Positions 36,215-48,469 of a stretch of 64,000 nucleotides of DNA are shown here, piece by piece (position 1 is the stretch's first letter; each line of letters begins with the position of its first letter). The stretch is from Angiostrongylus vasorum. Taxonomy: Eukaryota; Nematoda; Chromadorea; Rhabditida; Metastrongylidae. A program made the position numbers and the translations under genes. Location: contig JADANN010000194.1 of NCBI GenBank assembly GCA_018806985.1, forward strand, positions 1 to 64,000, given 5' to 3'. A model generated the notes under the pieces. It was not told the DNA's origin, ran no database searches, and was given only the letters and a program-made list of their open reading frames with translations.

Positions 36215-39200
36215 GATAACTCGTACGGAAATACTACCTTACCATCCTTATCACGTGCCCGTTGTTTCGATTCAGGTTGAGTGTCCATTTTTTTTCAAAA
36301 AGATTAGGGGGCTATGAAGTGAAGCAAAACATAGCGGATAAAGGATAAAGCTCTCGACGTTAATCAATCTCTGTAGTATGCGTCATGTATTCGACTTCTT
36401 TGAGCATCGTTGGATGATTGAATGCATATCTGGGAATTACAATGACTCGCGGTGGCCTATCGATGAATGTATCCAGTCAGTGCTGCTATATTCCCAGACA
36501 ATTCTGGTAGTCGAATGCATACCTGTCCCGGAAGGGATGGAAGCCTCGGTGAGCCTTGGGCGCGGAGATCGGTCCCATGTTTATTACAGGGCGCTTCCGA
36601 CCACAGCGCTACATGCACCCTTTAAAACAAGACATGCTGTGGTTATTTCTTATGCTTCTTACAACTAGTTTACCTCCGCTATGTATTTTCACTAGATGAT
36701 ATCAGCATAATTCTTAGCTTTTCATTTACCGTCTATAATTTTTGACGGTAGGGTATTACGTGAAATACAACCACAATAATGCCGATTGGCGATTTTTGCC
36801 CCGCAGATCAGTTGACGGATGATTGCTGATGGAAGCGCTCGGTAGAACGCTGTTTAAGGGAAAGGCAAAGCAAGGGCCTCAGTGATACAGTGGATAACAC
36901 GTAAGACCCGGAAAAGGTAATCGCGGGCTCGATCTGGCTTAGGAGCCAAATTTTGCAGGTACCTCAGCATCATAGTGATATCAGTACCGTTTTTTCAAAA
37001 TGTGTTCAATGTTAGATTTCTATAAACTGAAGAGTATGAGCTTGACATATTTGTCGTTTCGAGAATTGTGAGAATGATTTCTTTGACATCCTGAAAAAGT
37101 TTGCCAAGGCACTCCTGGATCATCATCACCACCGCAGACAGTAAATCATTTTGGATTACAGGGAAGATCGACTGGGATTCTAGTAAAGATGTCAGTTCAA
37201 CAATTTTACTAGGACTAGACGTTGCAAATGCCTTTTCTAGCCTGCTTTGCTTCAAATATTACTGGTGTTCTCCTCTTTTTAACCTTTTCTGTTCAGACAG
37301 AGGAAGAGACGTCTTTTGTTCCGTTCCAAAACCCAAGTTTCTCCACCACTACTATAAGAGTGTTTAATAAGCCGTTCGTATTCGACCTTTTCTTGTCTTA
37401 CTGTTCAAATACTAGAAATCTAACTGAGCCATCTGTAGAGTGTATAGTATGCATTGAATTTAGCAATCGTTGGTACTCTTCATGTGAAGCGAACTTATGT
37501 AGACCTTTGTTCCCACCGAACAAAGGTGGGCATGGATGTGAATTGCTTAAGGTAAGGATCAGGAAGACCAGTGTTCTTAGAGTGCTTCACGAATTTTCAA
37601 ACATAAAGCGGAGATGATGATCGCTCTTTGTTCTACAGTAGTGGTTTATTATACTCATTACAGAGTATGGTATCCCTGAAAGTTTGTTGCTTATCATCAA
37701 AAACTTACAACTTAGTCGTAGTGATGTTTTACTGGATTTTGAATTACGAATTCCGCAGAGCGCTTCTACTGACTCCTCGTTGACGTTGACTATTAATCTG
37801 TAGTAGAATGCCCTCTTCCAATTTTCTTCCCGTGAGATAATCACCACGGGAAGCTCGGTAAGCTCTGCCGTGTCACAGCACACATGTTTGTTGGCTTAAA
37901 GATGGAAATGCAAGCTCTTCAGCTTAGAGGACCCTCTCTGATAATGAACTCCCGTTTTAGACCGGAGTTGGACGTCCTGGAACATTATCTAACTAAGGTA
38001 AGGAGGTAAATTATTAGGTGCTGCATAAACTGTTTCGTTTTAATTGATCAAAATCCTTGTTTTCCCATTGCATCGAGAAGTTTCCAAACATACTTCGTTT
38101 ACAATATTGACGCTTGAAAATAATACGGTTCGTAGGCAAGCAGAACGTGTAATATAGGTCGACCAGGGATAACACCTTTTGCATCGATTTGTCTCGTGAA
38201 ATCAAGTACTTAAGTAATACATGGAGACGACAGCGATGCCACACATCGTTATTCATGGTCGAGTGGCCGCGTGACATGGCGCTGGAAAGAAGGGGCTAAC
38301 AGTTCAGTAGCGGTCCTTAAAAAAGTGCTCACGGAGTGGGTGGGACCTAGTGAAATGTAGAGGATTGGAAATTTTATTAGTATTATTCTTACACAAGCTG
38401 ACATCACACTGTGTGAATCCCACCACCTCTTGCATTCAACTCGTTTTCTGGCTTCCACCAGCCACGAAGATGTTCGAACTTTCTTTGCATGTAGCTTTGG
38501 CTGCTGCTTGAGGATTTTTTCGTCTTCGTCACGAAAATGAATGTTGATCGTGTGAGTTCTCGCCGGAAGCCAAAGGGAGCCGTGATAGGGACGTTCTCAC
38601 TTCTTTCAGAGGTAGTGAGCTTATCACAAACAGGTCAGGTATTAATTTCCCAGTCCCGGAAGATTGACAGGTTTGATGGGCATAGGGCGTGATTTTACTA
38701 TAGTCTGGGTAAGCTATGCTGTCCATGTAATGAGTGGGACCCCTACCTCCGCGCTAACCGTCTCCTTATATAATCAAATGTCTCGATAGTGTACTAAAGA
38801 TATTTGCTCAAAAGGAGTATTAACAGTAGGCATATTGCGCTCCCGTTTCGTTAGGGATCGTTGAGTACAATCGATGTGCGATAAGAGGCCTGTGGCAGGT
38901 GTTCCGATTGGTGGTGATTCCATAATATAATAAGTGACAACAATGTGCAAGCAACAGTACATAAATAGAGTAAGAAACATATGGTAGTAATGAAGACAAA
39001 GAATATTCTGTATAAGGTAGGGAAAATTTTTTATACTTCTTATATTATTGAAAGTCGGTACGATGGATAATCGGTGACGAAGCAGTGTGACTCTTCCACA
39101 GTCTCGACCTGGTTGAGGGATTTTATAGGGGAACCTTATTTACTCCTAATGCTTTGTTCCACCGTGGAGTGGTAGATGTTCAAGAGAAATTCTTCCATGG

Positions 39201-42200
39201 AACACCCGTTGTTTCGTGCTTCTGATACATTGGGCCCCTCAAGCGATTCTTAAGGTGTCACCACGACTTTGTAGAATAGCGTTTCTGGTTTTTTGAATTT
39301 ATGAAGAATTGCTTGCTAAGGGTCTTAGTGAAGATGTTGTTTTGGTGGAGGGAAAACAGTGAAGTGGTCCTATTTGCTTAGAACCTTTTTAATTCGGTGT
39401 ATACATGGAAGCCACATTTTTTCAGCGTCATTGCACACATTATGATAGAAAAGCCTTTGACAATACTGCTTCTCTTAAAGTAATTAGTACAACTGCCAGT
39501 GATATGTTTGGTGAGACAATTTTTGTGACTTCTCAACGCTTGACGAGGTTTTTTTTTCGCAAATCTGACCGAAGCTTCATCTGCAGATCACGGGAAGAGC
39601 AGAATTCCTGATTCCTCAAGGAAGACCGAGCGAAGGATTCGTCGCCGAAACACGCCTTCCTCTGATCCACATCGTGGTGAAGACCTGGATACGCTCTTGC
39701 AAGGTTACGTCAGGACTCCAGGGAGGACCAAGTTGCATGACCCGCAATAGGCCAGCCTCAGCACCCCGCACACTGGGTGCTCCCTGTCTATGACGTCAGG
39801 CGGTGGGACGACCGGTGAGAGGCAAGAAAATCTCGGGTTAGGCAGGACGTCATTGGAACCGGATCTGACGCACGCACGCACGACACGCCATGGAGATTGT
39901 TTCTTACTATGCACGTATAATGCCAGAACACTCTCCACAGACGCCGATCTTCACGCCCTTCTTGTAGCCGCAGATCGCATTAAATTTCACGTGATCGCAT
40001 TACAAGAAACAAAAAATCAAGAAGACCGACATACGCCAACTAAACAACGGGACCCTTGTGATCCGTGGAGAAAAGGTTCCGTCACGAAATATCGGTGGCG
40101 TAGGCTTTGTCGTCCACCCGTCCATTGTCCATCTCGTCGACTCGTACGAGATCCTTTCCCCTCGCATAGCCGTCCTCCGTCTTCAACTGTCGCATCATAA
40201 TAAGATCACTAACATCAACTGCTACTCACCGACCGACGCAGCTGATGAGTACGAATTAAATGCGTTCTACTATCAGTTGGAGGAATTCATCCGCAATGAT
40301 AAAGCATATCAGAAATTTGTTGTCGGAGACTTGAACGCCAGAATAGGAAAGGCCAACGAGAGCGAATACAGGATCGGAAATTTTGGATTAGGAGAAAGAA
40401 ATGAGATTGGAAACCGTCTCGCAGGACTCCTGTCAGCAGCACGTCTCTTCCATGGAAACACGTTTTTCCAGAAGAACGAAAGCCGCCGCTGGACATGGGA
40501 GTCTCCCAACGGCATGACTCATGCGGAGATCGACCATATTCTGACAAACGGAAGATGGTGCCTACTTGACATATCGGTAGTCCCGTCATTCTGTACTGGT
40601 TCCGATCACCGCCTTCTTCGCGCAAAGATTCGATTCAGCCACAAGCTGGAGAAGAACTCTCTTCATCGACCACGAAGGAAAAGTCTAGCTGTATACGACG
40701 AGAACATTCTGAACGAAGTCCTATCCAAACGTGACTGGCAGATTAAAGAAGACCCGACCGACGACTACGAGCTGCTTGTCGAAGGACTGATAAGCTGTGC
40801 CGAATACGCCTCAGTTCCTCAAGCAAGGAGATCGGATCGCATCTCCGTCACTACTAAGGAGTTGCTCGAAAAGAGAAGGAAACTGAAGCTTGATCCTACT
40901 GCAACACGTTTGACATGGCTAGTAATAAATGCCAGCCGTAGAATAGGTTTGCTGGAAGATCTACAACGGTACAAGCAGAAGAAACTACTGGAAGCAGCAG
41001 AAAAAAGAAGCAGTCTGAAAAAGTGCCGTCGGGACTTGTGTGGTTATAATGTTCCACTGTCAGCTCTGATGAACGAAGATGGGATCGTCAAAAGTCCCCG
41101 CCATGATATGGAATTAATAGCGGAAATGTTCTACACCACCCTTTTTCCGTCCCACAATCCCCTGTCCCGGACCCCAATATCCCCGCTGGAGGAAAAACCA
41201 CCTGGAATTCTTCCGTCGGAGGTTCGAGTTGCGGTAGAAAGCATGAAAAGAGGCACAGCTCCAGGACCAGACAATGTCACCGCCGATTTCCTTAGATCTG
41301 GATGCCACAATTTCCATGTACTTCTCGCAAATCATATGACAGCCTACCTTCAAAAGGAAAAAAATCCCAGACCAGTGGAGGACGTCGCGTACGGTCATCC
41401 CAGCCCAAGAAAGGAGACCAAAGGGATCTTCGTAACTGGCGTCTCATATGCTTGTTGAGTGCGCAACCAGTCGAACAAGCAGGATTTCGGAAAGGATTTT
41501 GCTGTATGGACCACATCCAAACCGTGTCCAGAGTCATCGAAGTTTGTCGGGAATACCATCTGCCTCTAGTCCTAATCTTTGTCGACTATGAAAAAAGCGT
41601 TTGACAGTGTCGAAACGAATACAATTCTATCAGCGCTCGTCGACCAAGGGGTGGACCCGTCCTAGATAAGAACTCTGTGCGACTGTTATCGGAACTCACT
41701 ACGAAAATACAGCTTTTCCATCGACCTCTTACCATACCCATAGAAGAAGGGGTTCGACAGAGCGACACAATATCGCCAAAGCTGTTCAGTGCCGCACTGC
41801 AGTGGATAATGAAGTCGCTCGACTGGGATGAGAAAAGCATACGTATTGTTGGAAAATTCCTATCAAACCTTCGTTTTGCCGACGACATTGTCATCTTCTC
41901 AAGAAGTACTAGCAAAGCAGAAATGATGATCAACGAGCTCAACGAAGCGGGGAAAAACATTGGACTTCGCATAAATCGAAAGAAGACCCAGTTCATGAAA
42001 AACCCATGGTGCGAAGGCGGAAAAATTGAATTCGATGGCTCTCTCATTGCAGAGACCACCTCGTACGTATACCTTGGGCGATCAATGAACATGGAAAACA
42101 ACATGAAGGAGGAAATGGATGGAAGAAGGAGAGCAGCTTGGGCCGCATTCGGACCTCTCGAAGAAGCCACCAACCAACTGAAGGGCCCGAAAATCCGCGT

Positions 42201-45200
42201 TCATCTCTTCGATTCTACGGTCCTCGCAGCGCTCTGTTATGCTGCGGAGACATGGGTTGACACTTCAACTACGTCAAGAATGCTTCGCACTACTCACAGA
42301 GCGCTTGAGCCATGTCTTGGAAATATAGCCGGCACTCTCACTATCTAGCCGGAATGCGAAGCTCTGACCTTCGAAAACTGTCACATCATCGAGATCTAGG
42401 AGAATATACATCGATAGCGAAACATAGATGGGCCGGTCACATAATGATAAGAACAGACAACAGATGGACGAAAAGAACAGTAGAGTGGACTCCAAGAGAA
42501 TGCAAACGTCCCCCAGGACGACCACCTACACGTTGAGCGGACGTGTTCGTAAACAAAGTTAATCAGCTGTACCCGCAGCTGCAGTTGTTTTACAGATCAC
42601 GGTATGAGACTCGCAAGCGCTACCATGCTCGAATAAGACCACCACCATAGACTACGATTGCGAGGAAAGGAACGAATGGCATATGTGCTGGGGTCCGCAC
42701 AGCTCGTGAAGACGGACCGTCCAAGTATCCAAGTAAGTTGTATTGCCATATTTTGCTTGTCCGTTTTAATGAATATAGAAGTTTATACCCTTTATAATGT
42801 GACTAAACGATCAAGTGAGATGTCGAAGCACTTTTTAATCCTCTTCCTCTCCCTCTCTCTCCTTCTCTCTCCCTCTTTCCATCTCTCTGTGTTCCTCCAC
42901 TCGTCCATATTTTCTTTCTTTTATTAACGAGGACATCTTCGCAGTCTTAATTTGCAACTGGCAAAAACCCCAGCCACTTTTATTGTGTCGTTTTTGGAAA
43001 TCTCCTGTTTTTATAGTTGGCCCTTCTTTTCGTAATTGTCCTGTAAGGCATCTTAGTGCATTTGCAATACAATTTTACCCTATTTGTGGCACGTCTACAA
43101 ATTATACGGTCTGATACTTCGTTGTCTTGTGACATTCACCTCACATTATTGATTAGATTGCAGTTTACTCCTCAGTATTCCATTCTATACTAGTTATCGG
43201 AGAACTCTTGATGTGATAAACTGGTGGTATCTGATAGAATGACATACTGCAGTAAGAGTGAGAACGAAATCGAAGTTCTCCACAACCCTTTCATTTTGTC
43301 GGGAAAAAGCCATATGCTATCTTCAGAAAGCTCAAATTTGTTTGTCAAAGCATGAGCCAGTTAAGGAAGAATTTGCTTCCTCACACCACATCACCAAGGT
43401 TTCTCATAAAAGCCTTGGTCAATATTTTTGTTATCATCTGTTGTTCTATTCCGTATTTCTTTCACTCGATTTATTTCCTCACATCCACCATGTAGTGTAC
43501 AAACGCCTTCAAATTTGATGTGTCTGGCTTCTACAAAATAGTATTCTCTTCGCCATAAATGTCGAAGAACGATCGTCGAGTTCCTTCTGGATCCTGGGAT
43601 AGTGCTACTGGAGCATTCCCAGGCCTTCACCACAGATTTCTCGGCAGTTCTCATGGATCGAAAAGAGTTTCCCAAAGACGTCTGATATCAATTTCGAACC
43701 GCGAAGAGATGGCAAGCTTACTTGACTCGGATAGGTTCAAAATGTTTCTGAGTTTTACGCTGCACCTAGAATACCTTACTAGAAATCCTTTCGATGACTA
43801 AGTCAAATATTGGGTAAAGGATATGAAAGACAGAGCTCCTGTCATTCATTAAACCCTGGTGGATGAACCATGGATTCGACTTCATTAAGCATCGTTGGAG
43901 GTGATTGAACGCATATCTGTCCTATACAGTGATTTACGGTGGTCTACCGATATATCGAGCCTGTGCTGCTATCATCCAAGATAGGCTGGGTACCAATTTG
44001 TCCAACCAGGAGCAATGGAAGACTTGGTGAACCTCGGGCGCAAAACCAAACCCATGGCGCTTCTAACCACTGCGCTACACGCAGTTATTGGATAGGGTTT
44101 GATATTATGGCAAAAGGAGAATATATTGGAAGGACTCAACAGGAATGCTGTTACCTGTCACGGATAGGAATTTGTTGTGACGTAGAACTCAAATGAAGCA
44201 GAAGTTTATCAGTAATAACAGCGTTACTAACACGTTAATAACAATGGAGAAATACAAGTACAAAATAAGGCAAAGTAAAAGTTATGAGACGCTATAGGTA
44301 CTACTAAGGCGATACTATTGGAATACCAATACGAAATTAATACAACGCAAATTCGAATAACGACTACGTCATAATACAATAACTAGATTGCCATGAGCCG
44401 GTGCTGCGGCTGAGAGATAGTGCGCTGGGCGCAGACGGACAGAGTGAGTAACACAGAGGAAGCGAAGTACAACTGACCTAGACCGTAACCGCAAGGTCTT
44501 AAATGACCATGGCCAGACCGGATCAGTGGATCAAATGAGCAGTGAGACAAGGGAACACTCAGCGAGTATTTGCTAAGGCTGATGCACGACGATACGATCA
44601 ATGCACAATGAGGAGTGATACCAACAATTGGCTACTCGGTACTGTTCAGGCGACGTTAGATGCACTAACGTTATGCCTACTTCGAGAAGTTTTGCTCCGG
44701 CGAGTGTAACCACAGGTGATTATACGATGTTTGATCTGGGCCAGTAGGGTCATAGTGCAGTAACATGCTATGCCGACCAACGGCTTTACACACCGCAGCG
44801 TGTATAATGGGTGTAAGGATGGTTACGTTCCCGCCAGTAGCGGATCAGGCAGAACGCCCATGGGCAAGCCTCGTCCCGCTGACCACGCACCACGAGCCAA
44901 TTAAGAGACCATGAGAATTAAGTGCACGTTCCAAGAGTACAACACACAATAATGAGACGAGGCAATGATGATGCAATCATTCAACAGGATTAATAAACTA
45001 AAGATAATGTTACATGAACTGCCCGCACTACCGCGTGGGAGCGAGGAGGTGATGCAAGAGCCTCCAACTCAACCGCAGTCACTACTGCGACGCGCATTCC
45101 GTAGGTTCCTGGTCCTCGCGCTAGACCTCCTCCTTGCATCGTTGATCCGTCCTTAGTTTGCGATGCCAAAGCGCTGTTCATCTGAAACACTCGATAGGAT

Positions 45201-47995
45201 TAGCCTCGTGTGTATTAAAATAAAAGGATAGTAACTGCTTTGTGGAACAGTTACTATATTCCACACCCACGAAAGACGTGGCTTTATTTCCTTACTGAAG
45301 TGAACGAGTGGTAGATGTGCTTAGAGATGTTCCACCACCTTCTTCACCCCATTGTTCTTCCTGCGCGTTCCTCCATTTTAATCGAGGTTACACACAATAG
45401 TGTTCCGAAAAGCTCGAATATATATCGGTTCGTTTTCTTTTTCAATGTCGTCTGCATGTGGTGTTAGTGAAGTCCCACAGTTGTACACGGACGGCGATCT
45501 CATTATGACGTTGTAGAAATCATCAACACTTTCCCTTGTCTACAAAAGACTGCCTTCGTCCATTCGATTAGTGTCGCTAGTGTCAAATACAGCTACGGCG
45601 TATCGTTCCACGTAGTTGAGAAAGTTAATCGGCTGCTTGACATCTGATGGAGACCAACCGTTTCCGATCTGGACGCACCCATTTTCCATGCAATTATATT
45701 GTCTGGAAAATCATGACATTGTCAACTCTCTGAGACCAGCGTAGCGCGGCGCAAGATGTTCAAAAATGGTGATGGTCGAGTGCGACTTTCCAGGTGAAAG
45801 ATATCCTGGTACAGCACATCGATAACGGAGTTCCATGCCGTTGGGTATGACTACCTCTTGCATACTTGAGAAATACAAAATCCACAATGCGCAAGAAACT
45901 CCTGTTTGATCTAAACTTAGGTGATAATAACAACATCACTAACGCGATAACAACGATGGAAAAATACACGCACAATATAAGGCAAAGTGGAAGTTATGAG
46001 ACTCTATGGGTACTACTAGGATGACAATAATGGAATATTACTACAAAATTAGTACAACGCTAATTACAATAATGGTTACATCACAATACAGAGACTTGAC
46101 AGCAACGGTCAATGCATCGTCCACGCCTTCAATGGCCGGTGCCGCGGCTGGAAGAGAAAGAGATGGGGTGCTGGGCGCAGGTGGGCAGAGTGGGTAAGGT
46201 AGTGCGCTGGACGCAGACGGGCAGGGGGAGCAAGTACAGCCGACGTGGGCCGTATCCGCCGGGTCTTACATGATCATAGTTACACCAGGTCAATGGAAAC
46301 AATCAGTAAGTATCTGCTAAGGCCGATGTACGATGATAAGACTGATAAGTCATCTGCGGAACACATTTAGGTGGCTGGGGTGTCAGCAGCGTGAAGTTTG
46401 GCATTCATGGGTGCAACCATTGACCTAGGAGGTAACTTGGGCCAGAAATAGAGCGGCTGAGAACAGATAAGTCGATGTACCGGGATTTACACATTTACAT
46501 AGTTACACAGCATAAGTAGGCTGATCAGTGACCTTCTTTACATGACGTACTTTGTGGGAGGAATGGATGACATGCCACCGATGGCGTTGCAAACAGAACG
46601 CACTTGGAGATACCCGCCGCTACTGACTACGCACCGTAGAACAGCTAAACAACGAAGGAGTGCAACACACTATAATGAGACGAGGCAACGATGATACAGT
46701 CATTCGATAAGAACGATAAACAAAGGACGGTGTTACATGAACTGCTCGCGCTACCGCGCTGGAGCGATGAGGGTGATGCAGCGAGCCTCAGAGCCTCTTG
46801 CCCTCGCGCTGGGACCTCCCTCGTTGCACCGTTGGTCCGTCCTTTTAGTTTGCGATGTCAAAGTGCTGTTCATCTGAAACATTTGATGAGATTAGCCTTG
46901 TGTGTGTTGAAATAAAGGAAAGTAACTATTTTGTGGAATAGTTACTATCCCTTTATTTGCAGGATTTTCTGCAGAATCTCAAAAATAAAATAAGTAGATC
47001 CGATTGGTAATGTGATGAGGCGATTACGAACGGTCTAAAAAGAACGTCATCATATATAGCACGGCTGAATTTTGTGCTTTCCCGAGTGCGTCCTACTGGT
47101 TTTTTGGGTTACGCGATAACAACTCCATAGCTGTTATTCAGATTTCACCCCGACAGTGTTTCTCGTAAGAAAGAAGAAGGGTAAAGGGTTACTATAGACA
47201 GAAAAGCCGAAGTAGCTGTAATCAACTGAGACCACGTCGAACTAATTTTTTTCTGGTTTATTATACTTTTGCATCGTGTTGGATCCAACATATCCAAATT
47301 AACCTTTCTATTTCCTGACTACAATAATTTTTCATGGGAAGGTACGATGTGAATTACAACCACAACGGTGCTGAGATATTCGCAAGACTTGGACCCTGGG
47401 CAAGATCGAACCACGACTTCTCTTTCCAGAGACTCGCGCACTACACAACTGAGCTACGGAGGCCCATACTCTGCCCCTCTCTAAGCTAGTTTTCTACCTA
47501 ACGCTGCCATCAGCAATCACCTGTCAAATGCAAAATTCAAATTCAAATGTTCAAATTATTTTCGTTGCTTCTTGTTTACCTTTTGCAACGTGTTACTTTA
47601 GCATCAACGGTGATCAGTCTACGCCAGCAACCCTGAACTTAAATTTACTTCACCTACACTTAGATAAATATCTTCAGTTGTCGCATAGGAACAGCACTTT
47701 TTTTTGTTTCGTTGTCTTGCAACCGTCATCCACGTGGGAGGAAAGGTCTATGTGGATTCTGCCACGTCGTGAAGGTCTATCCTTTCCCTTCAATGTCATA
47801 TTGGAAGTAAATAGTGATCCACTCCGAAAATTCGACCTGACCGTTCCAGTGCGATGCGCTGCCTTCACCACAAGCAACGATAGTCCATTACGAATTAGAG
47901 GAAAGTTTGCTGCTTTGGAACTAGCCTTGTTCCAAAACGAGGGCGATTTGTCAACTGTCCTACCGCAATTGACTACGGATGGAAAGAAGAATTAA
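36215..47995 (+). CDS. Unidentified multi-exon gene (partial model)
   Basis: Several exons look coding but I do not recognise the family. 36215-36275 sits between TTTTTACAG and GTTGAG and gives [20 protein letters not shown]. 37297-37551 sits between TGTTCAG and GTAAGG and joins in phase 0, with 85 residues beginning [20 protein letters not shown]. 37879-37997 sits between TGTCACAG and GTAAGG and encodes [20 protein letters not shown]. About 47679-47995 is a terminal exon after TATCTTCAG, with [19 protein letters not shown] and a C-terminus [18 protein letters not shown] further candidate at 37664-37799 ([20 protein letters not shown]) does not match phase with its neighbours. The composition suggests a beta-rich, possibly secreted or trafficking protein. 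The large gap holds an RTE element and repeats. The four segments may belong to one gene or to two. Confidence 0.4.
36335..36625 (-). repeat. SINE-A copy
   Basis: The left end is the reversed tail GGATAAAGGATAAAGCTC; then CGACTTCTTTGAGCATCGTT and GATTGAATGCATATCTGG; at the right the A-box side is GCGCTTCCGACCACAGCGCT. Orientation minus. Confidence 0.8.
36775..36990 (+). repeat. SINE-B copy
   Basis: Leader GATGATTGCTGATGGAAGCG and TAGAACGCTGTTTAAGGG; then GGGCCTCAGTGATACAGTGG (A-box-like), TCGCGGGCTCGATCTGGC (B-box-like) and TTTGCAGGTACCTCAGCATC. Plus strand, inside the putative unidentified gene. Confidence 0.6.
38395..38740 (-). repeat. SINE-C copy
   Basis: On the minus strand: core CCCATCAAACCTGTCAATCT, then CCGGGACTGGGAAATTAATA, then CTTCGTGGCTGGTGGAAGCC and AAACGAGTTGAATGCAAGAG. 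It parallels the copy at 55.2 kb; the B-box region near 38720 is degenerate. Confidence 0.55.
39600..42735 (+). mobile_element. RTE-clade non-LTR retrotransposon, near full length
   Basis: Endonuclease: [14 protein letters not shown] (39910), VIALQETK (39990), then in the next frame [30 protein letters not shown] (40320) and [14 protein letters not shown] (40600). Reverse transcriptase: [17 protein letters not shown] (41250), FVDYEKSV(F)D (41578), [20 protein letters not shown] (41752), and the catalytic [17 protein letters not shown] (41875). The RTE-typical [20 protein letters not shown] follows (42065). The 3' end has PPGRPPTR (42511) and CCAAGTATCCAAGTAAG at 42719-42735. Frame breaks coincide with an extra A in runs at 40011-40016, 41358-41364 and 41591-41596; a TAG near 41662 replaces an expected sense codon. 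The 5' limit is approximate. Domain content is nearly intact, so it may be young. Confidence 0.92.
42840..42895 (+). repeat. (CT)n-rich pyrimidine tract
   Basis: About 55 bases of CTCTTCCTCTCCCTCTCTCT-type sequence roughly 110 bases after the RTE 3' end. Simple repeat, no gene. Confidence 0.85.
43490..43690 (-). repeat. SINE-C partial copy
   Basis: Minus-strand fragment with GGGAATGCTCCAGTAGCACT, ATCCCAGGATCCAGAAGGAA and CGACATTTATGGCGAAGAGA, corresponding to the distal half of the 55.2-kb copy (GTCGTAGAATGCTGG / GAATTCTCCCTGGAGTCC on the plus strand). The core is truncated. Confidence 0.35.
43808..44090 (-). repeat. SINE-A copy
   Basis: Minus-strand copy with A-box TAGCGCAGTGGTTAGAAGCG near 44070, core remnants (CAAATTGGTACCCAGCCTAT), and the distal ATTCAATCACCTCCAACGAT-like end with AATGAAGTCGAATCC. 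Confidence 0.75.
44207..45257 (+). repeat. 1-kb direct repeat, copy 1, hairpin-ended
   Basis: Starts near TCAGTAATAACAGCGTTACT and ends with a perfect 10-bp stem (ATAGTAACTG / CAGTTACTAT) around the loop CTTTGTGGAA at 45228-45257, shortly after an AATAAAA. It aligns along its length with 45918-46950. Landmarks: AAGTTATGAGACGCTATAGG, GGTGCTGCGGCTGAG, AATGAGACGAGGCAATGATG, TGTTACATGAACTGCCCGCA and GCTGTTCATCTGAAACAC. No protein family is recognised. It is neither a classical LTR (no TG...CA) nor a SINE. Confidence 0.7.
45400..45702 (-). pseudogene. Coding-like relic between the direct repeats
   Basis: After a good acceptor (TTTTCCAG, minus strand) the frame reads [20 protein letters not shown], then [19 protein letters not shown], then a TAG near 45538, then in the same frame [20 protein letters not shown]. 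The composition is protein-like on both sides of the stop, suggesting a decayed exon or the remnant of an element's internal gene. I do not recognise the family. Confidence 0.3.
45918..46950 (+). repeat. 1-kb direct repeat, copy 2, hairpin-ended
   Basis: Same order of landmarks as copy 1: AAGTTATGAGACTCTATGGG, GGTGCCGCGGCTG, AATGAGACGAGGCAACGATG, TGTTACATGAACTGCTCGCG and GCTGTTCATCTGAAACAT. It ends in the hairpin AGTAACTAT / ATAGTTACT around TTTGTGGA at 46921-46946. A G-C pair of the copy 1 stem is an A-T pair here, so the stem is kept despite divergence. Confidence 0.7.
47330..47530 (-). repeat. SINE-B copy
   Basis: Minus strand: GGTGATTGCTGATGGCAGCG, TTAGGTAGAAAACTAGC, GGGCCTCCGTAGCTCAGTTG (A-box-like), GTCGTGGTTCGATCTTGC (B-box-like), and CTTGCGAATATCTCAGCACC. 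Its tRNA-like head is the most tRNA-like of the family. Confidence 0.7.
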
Positions 47996-48469
47996 ATGAT
48001 CTGTGGGAGAAACGAAAGCACTTCGGAAGGCTGTCGAAATAAGATTTCTTTATGTGCGCTATCCCATATTGCATTGAAAAAATAATTTACATATGCAAGA
48101 TAATGGCGTAGGACGAGACTCCCTCTTGCTGGAGGAAATTACACCGTTTTCCAAAATTGTGGCGCTCCTGCAACATCTGCAGATGCTAAGTATGGGAGCG
48201 AATTGTTGTGAAAGATGACTACTAATGAAACAGAGAAGGCATTAGTACGAAGTAAACAACGAATTAGAGACCCACATTATAAATAGCGTGATCAAGGTTT
48301 TCTGCAGAAGAAAAATACTTAAACCGTAGAAATGTCGCCAGAATGTGTAGCCACGGGATAACTCCGGGGCTTTACTGACATTCGTAAGGGGTAACGCGTA
48401 CAAGTAGACGACAAATTCCGATTTGACCAGTACAGGGGAAATGGTATGAATTCGAACTGTAGTCACAAA

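Noticed and set aside
36877..36950. Possible tRNA gene
   Set aside because: The A- and B-box-like elements belong to a repeated SINE-B copy; no clover-leaf with paired acceptor arms can be drawn.
47528..47678. Extension of the 47679-47995 exon upstream in the same frame
   Set aside because: This part overlaps the end of a SINE-B copy and loses protein-like character; the acceptor TATCTTCAG at 47678 is a better exon start.
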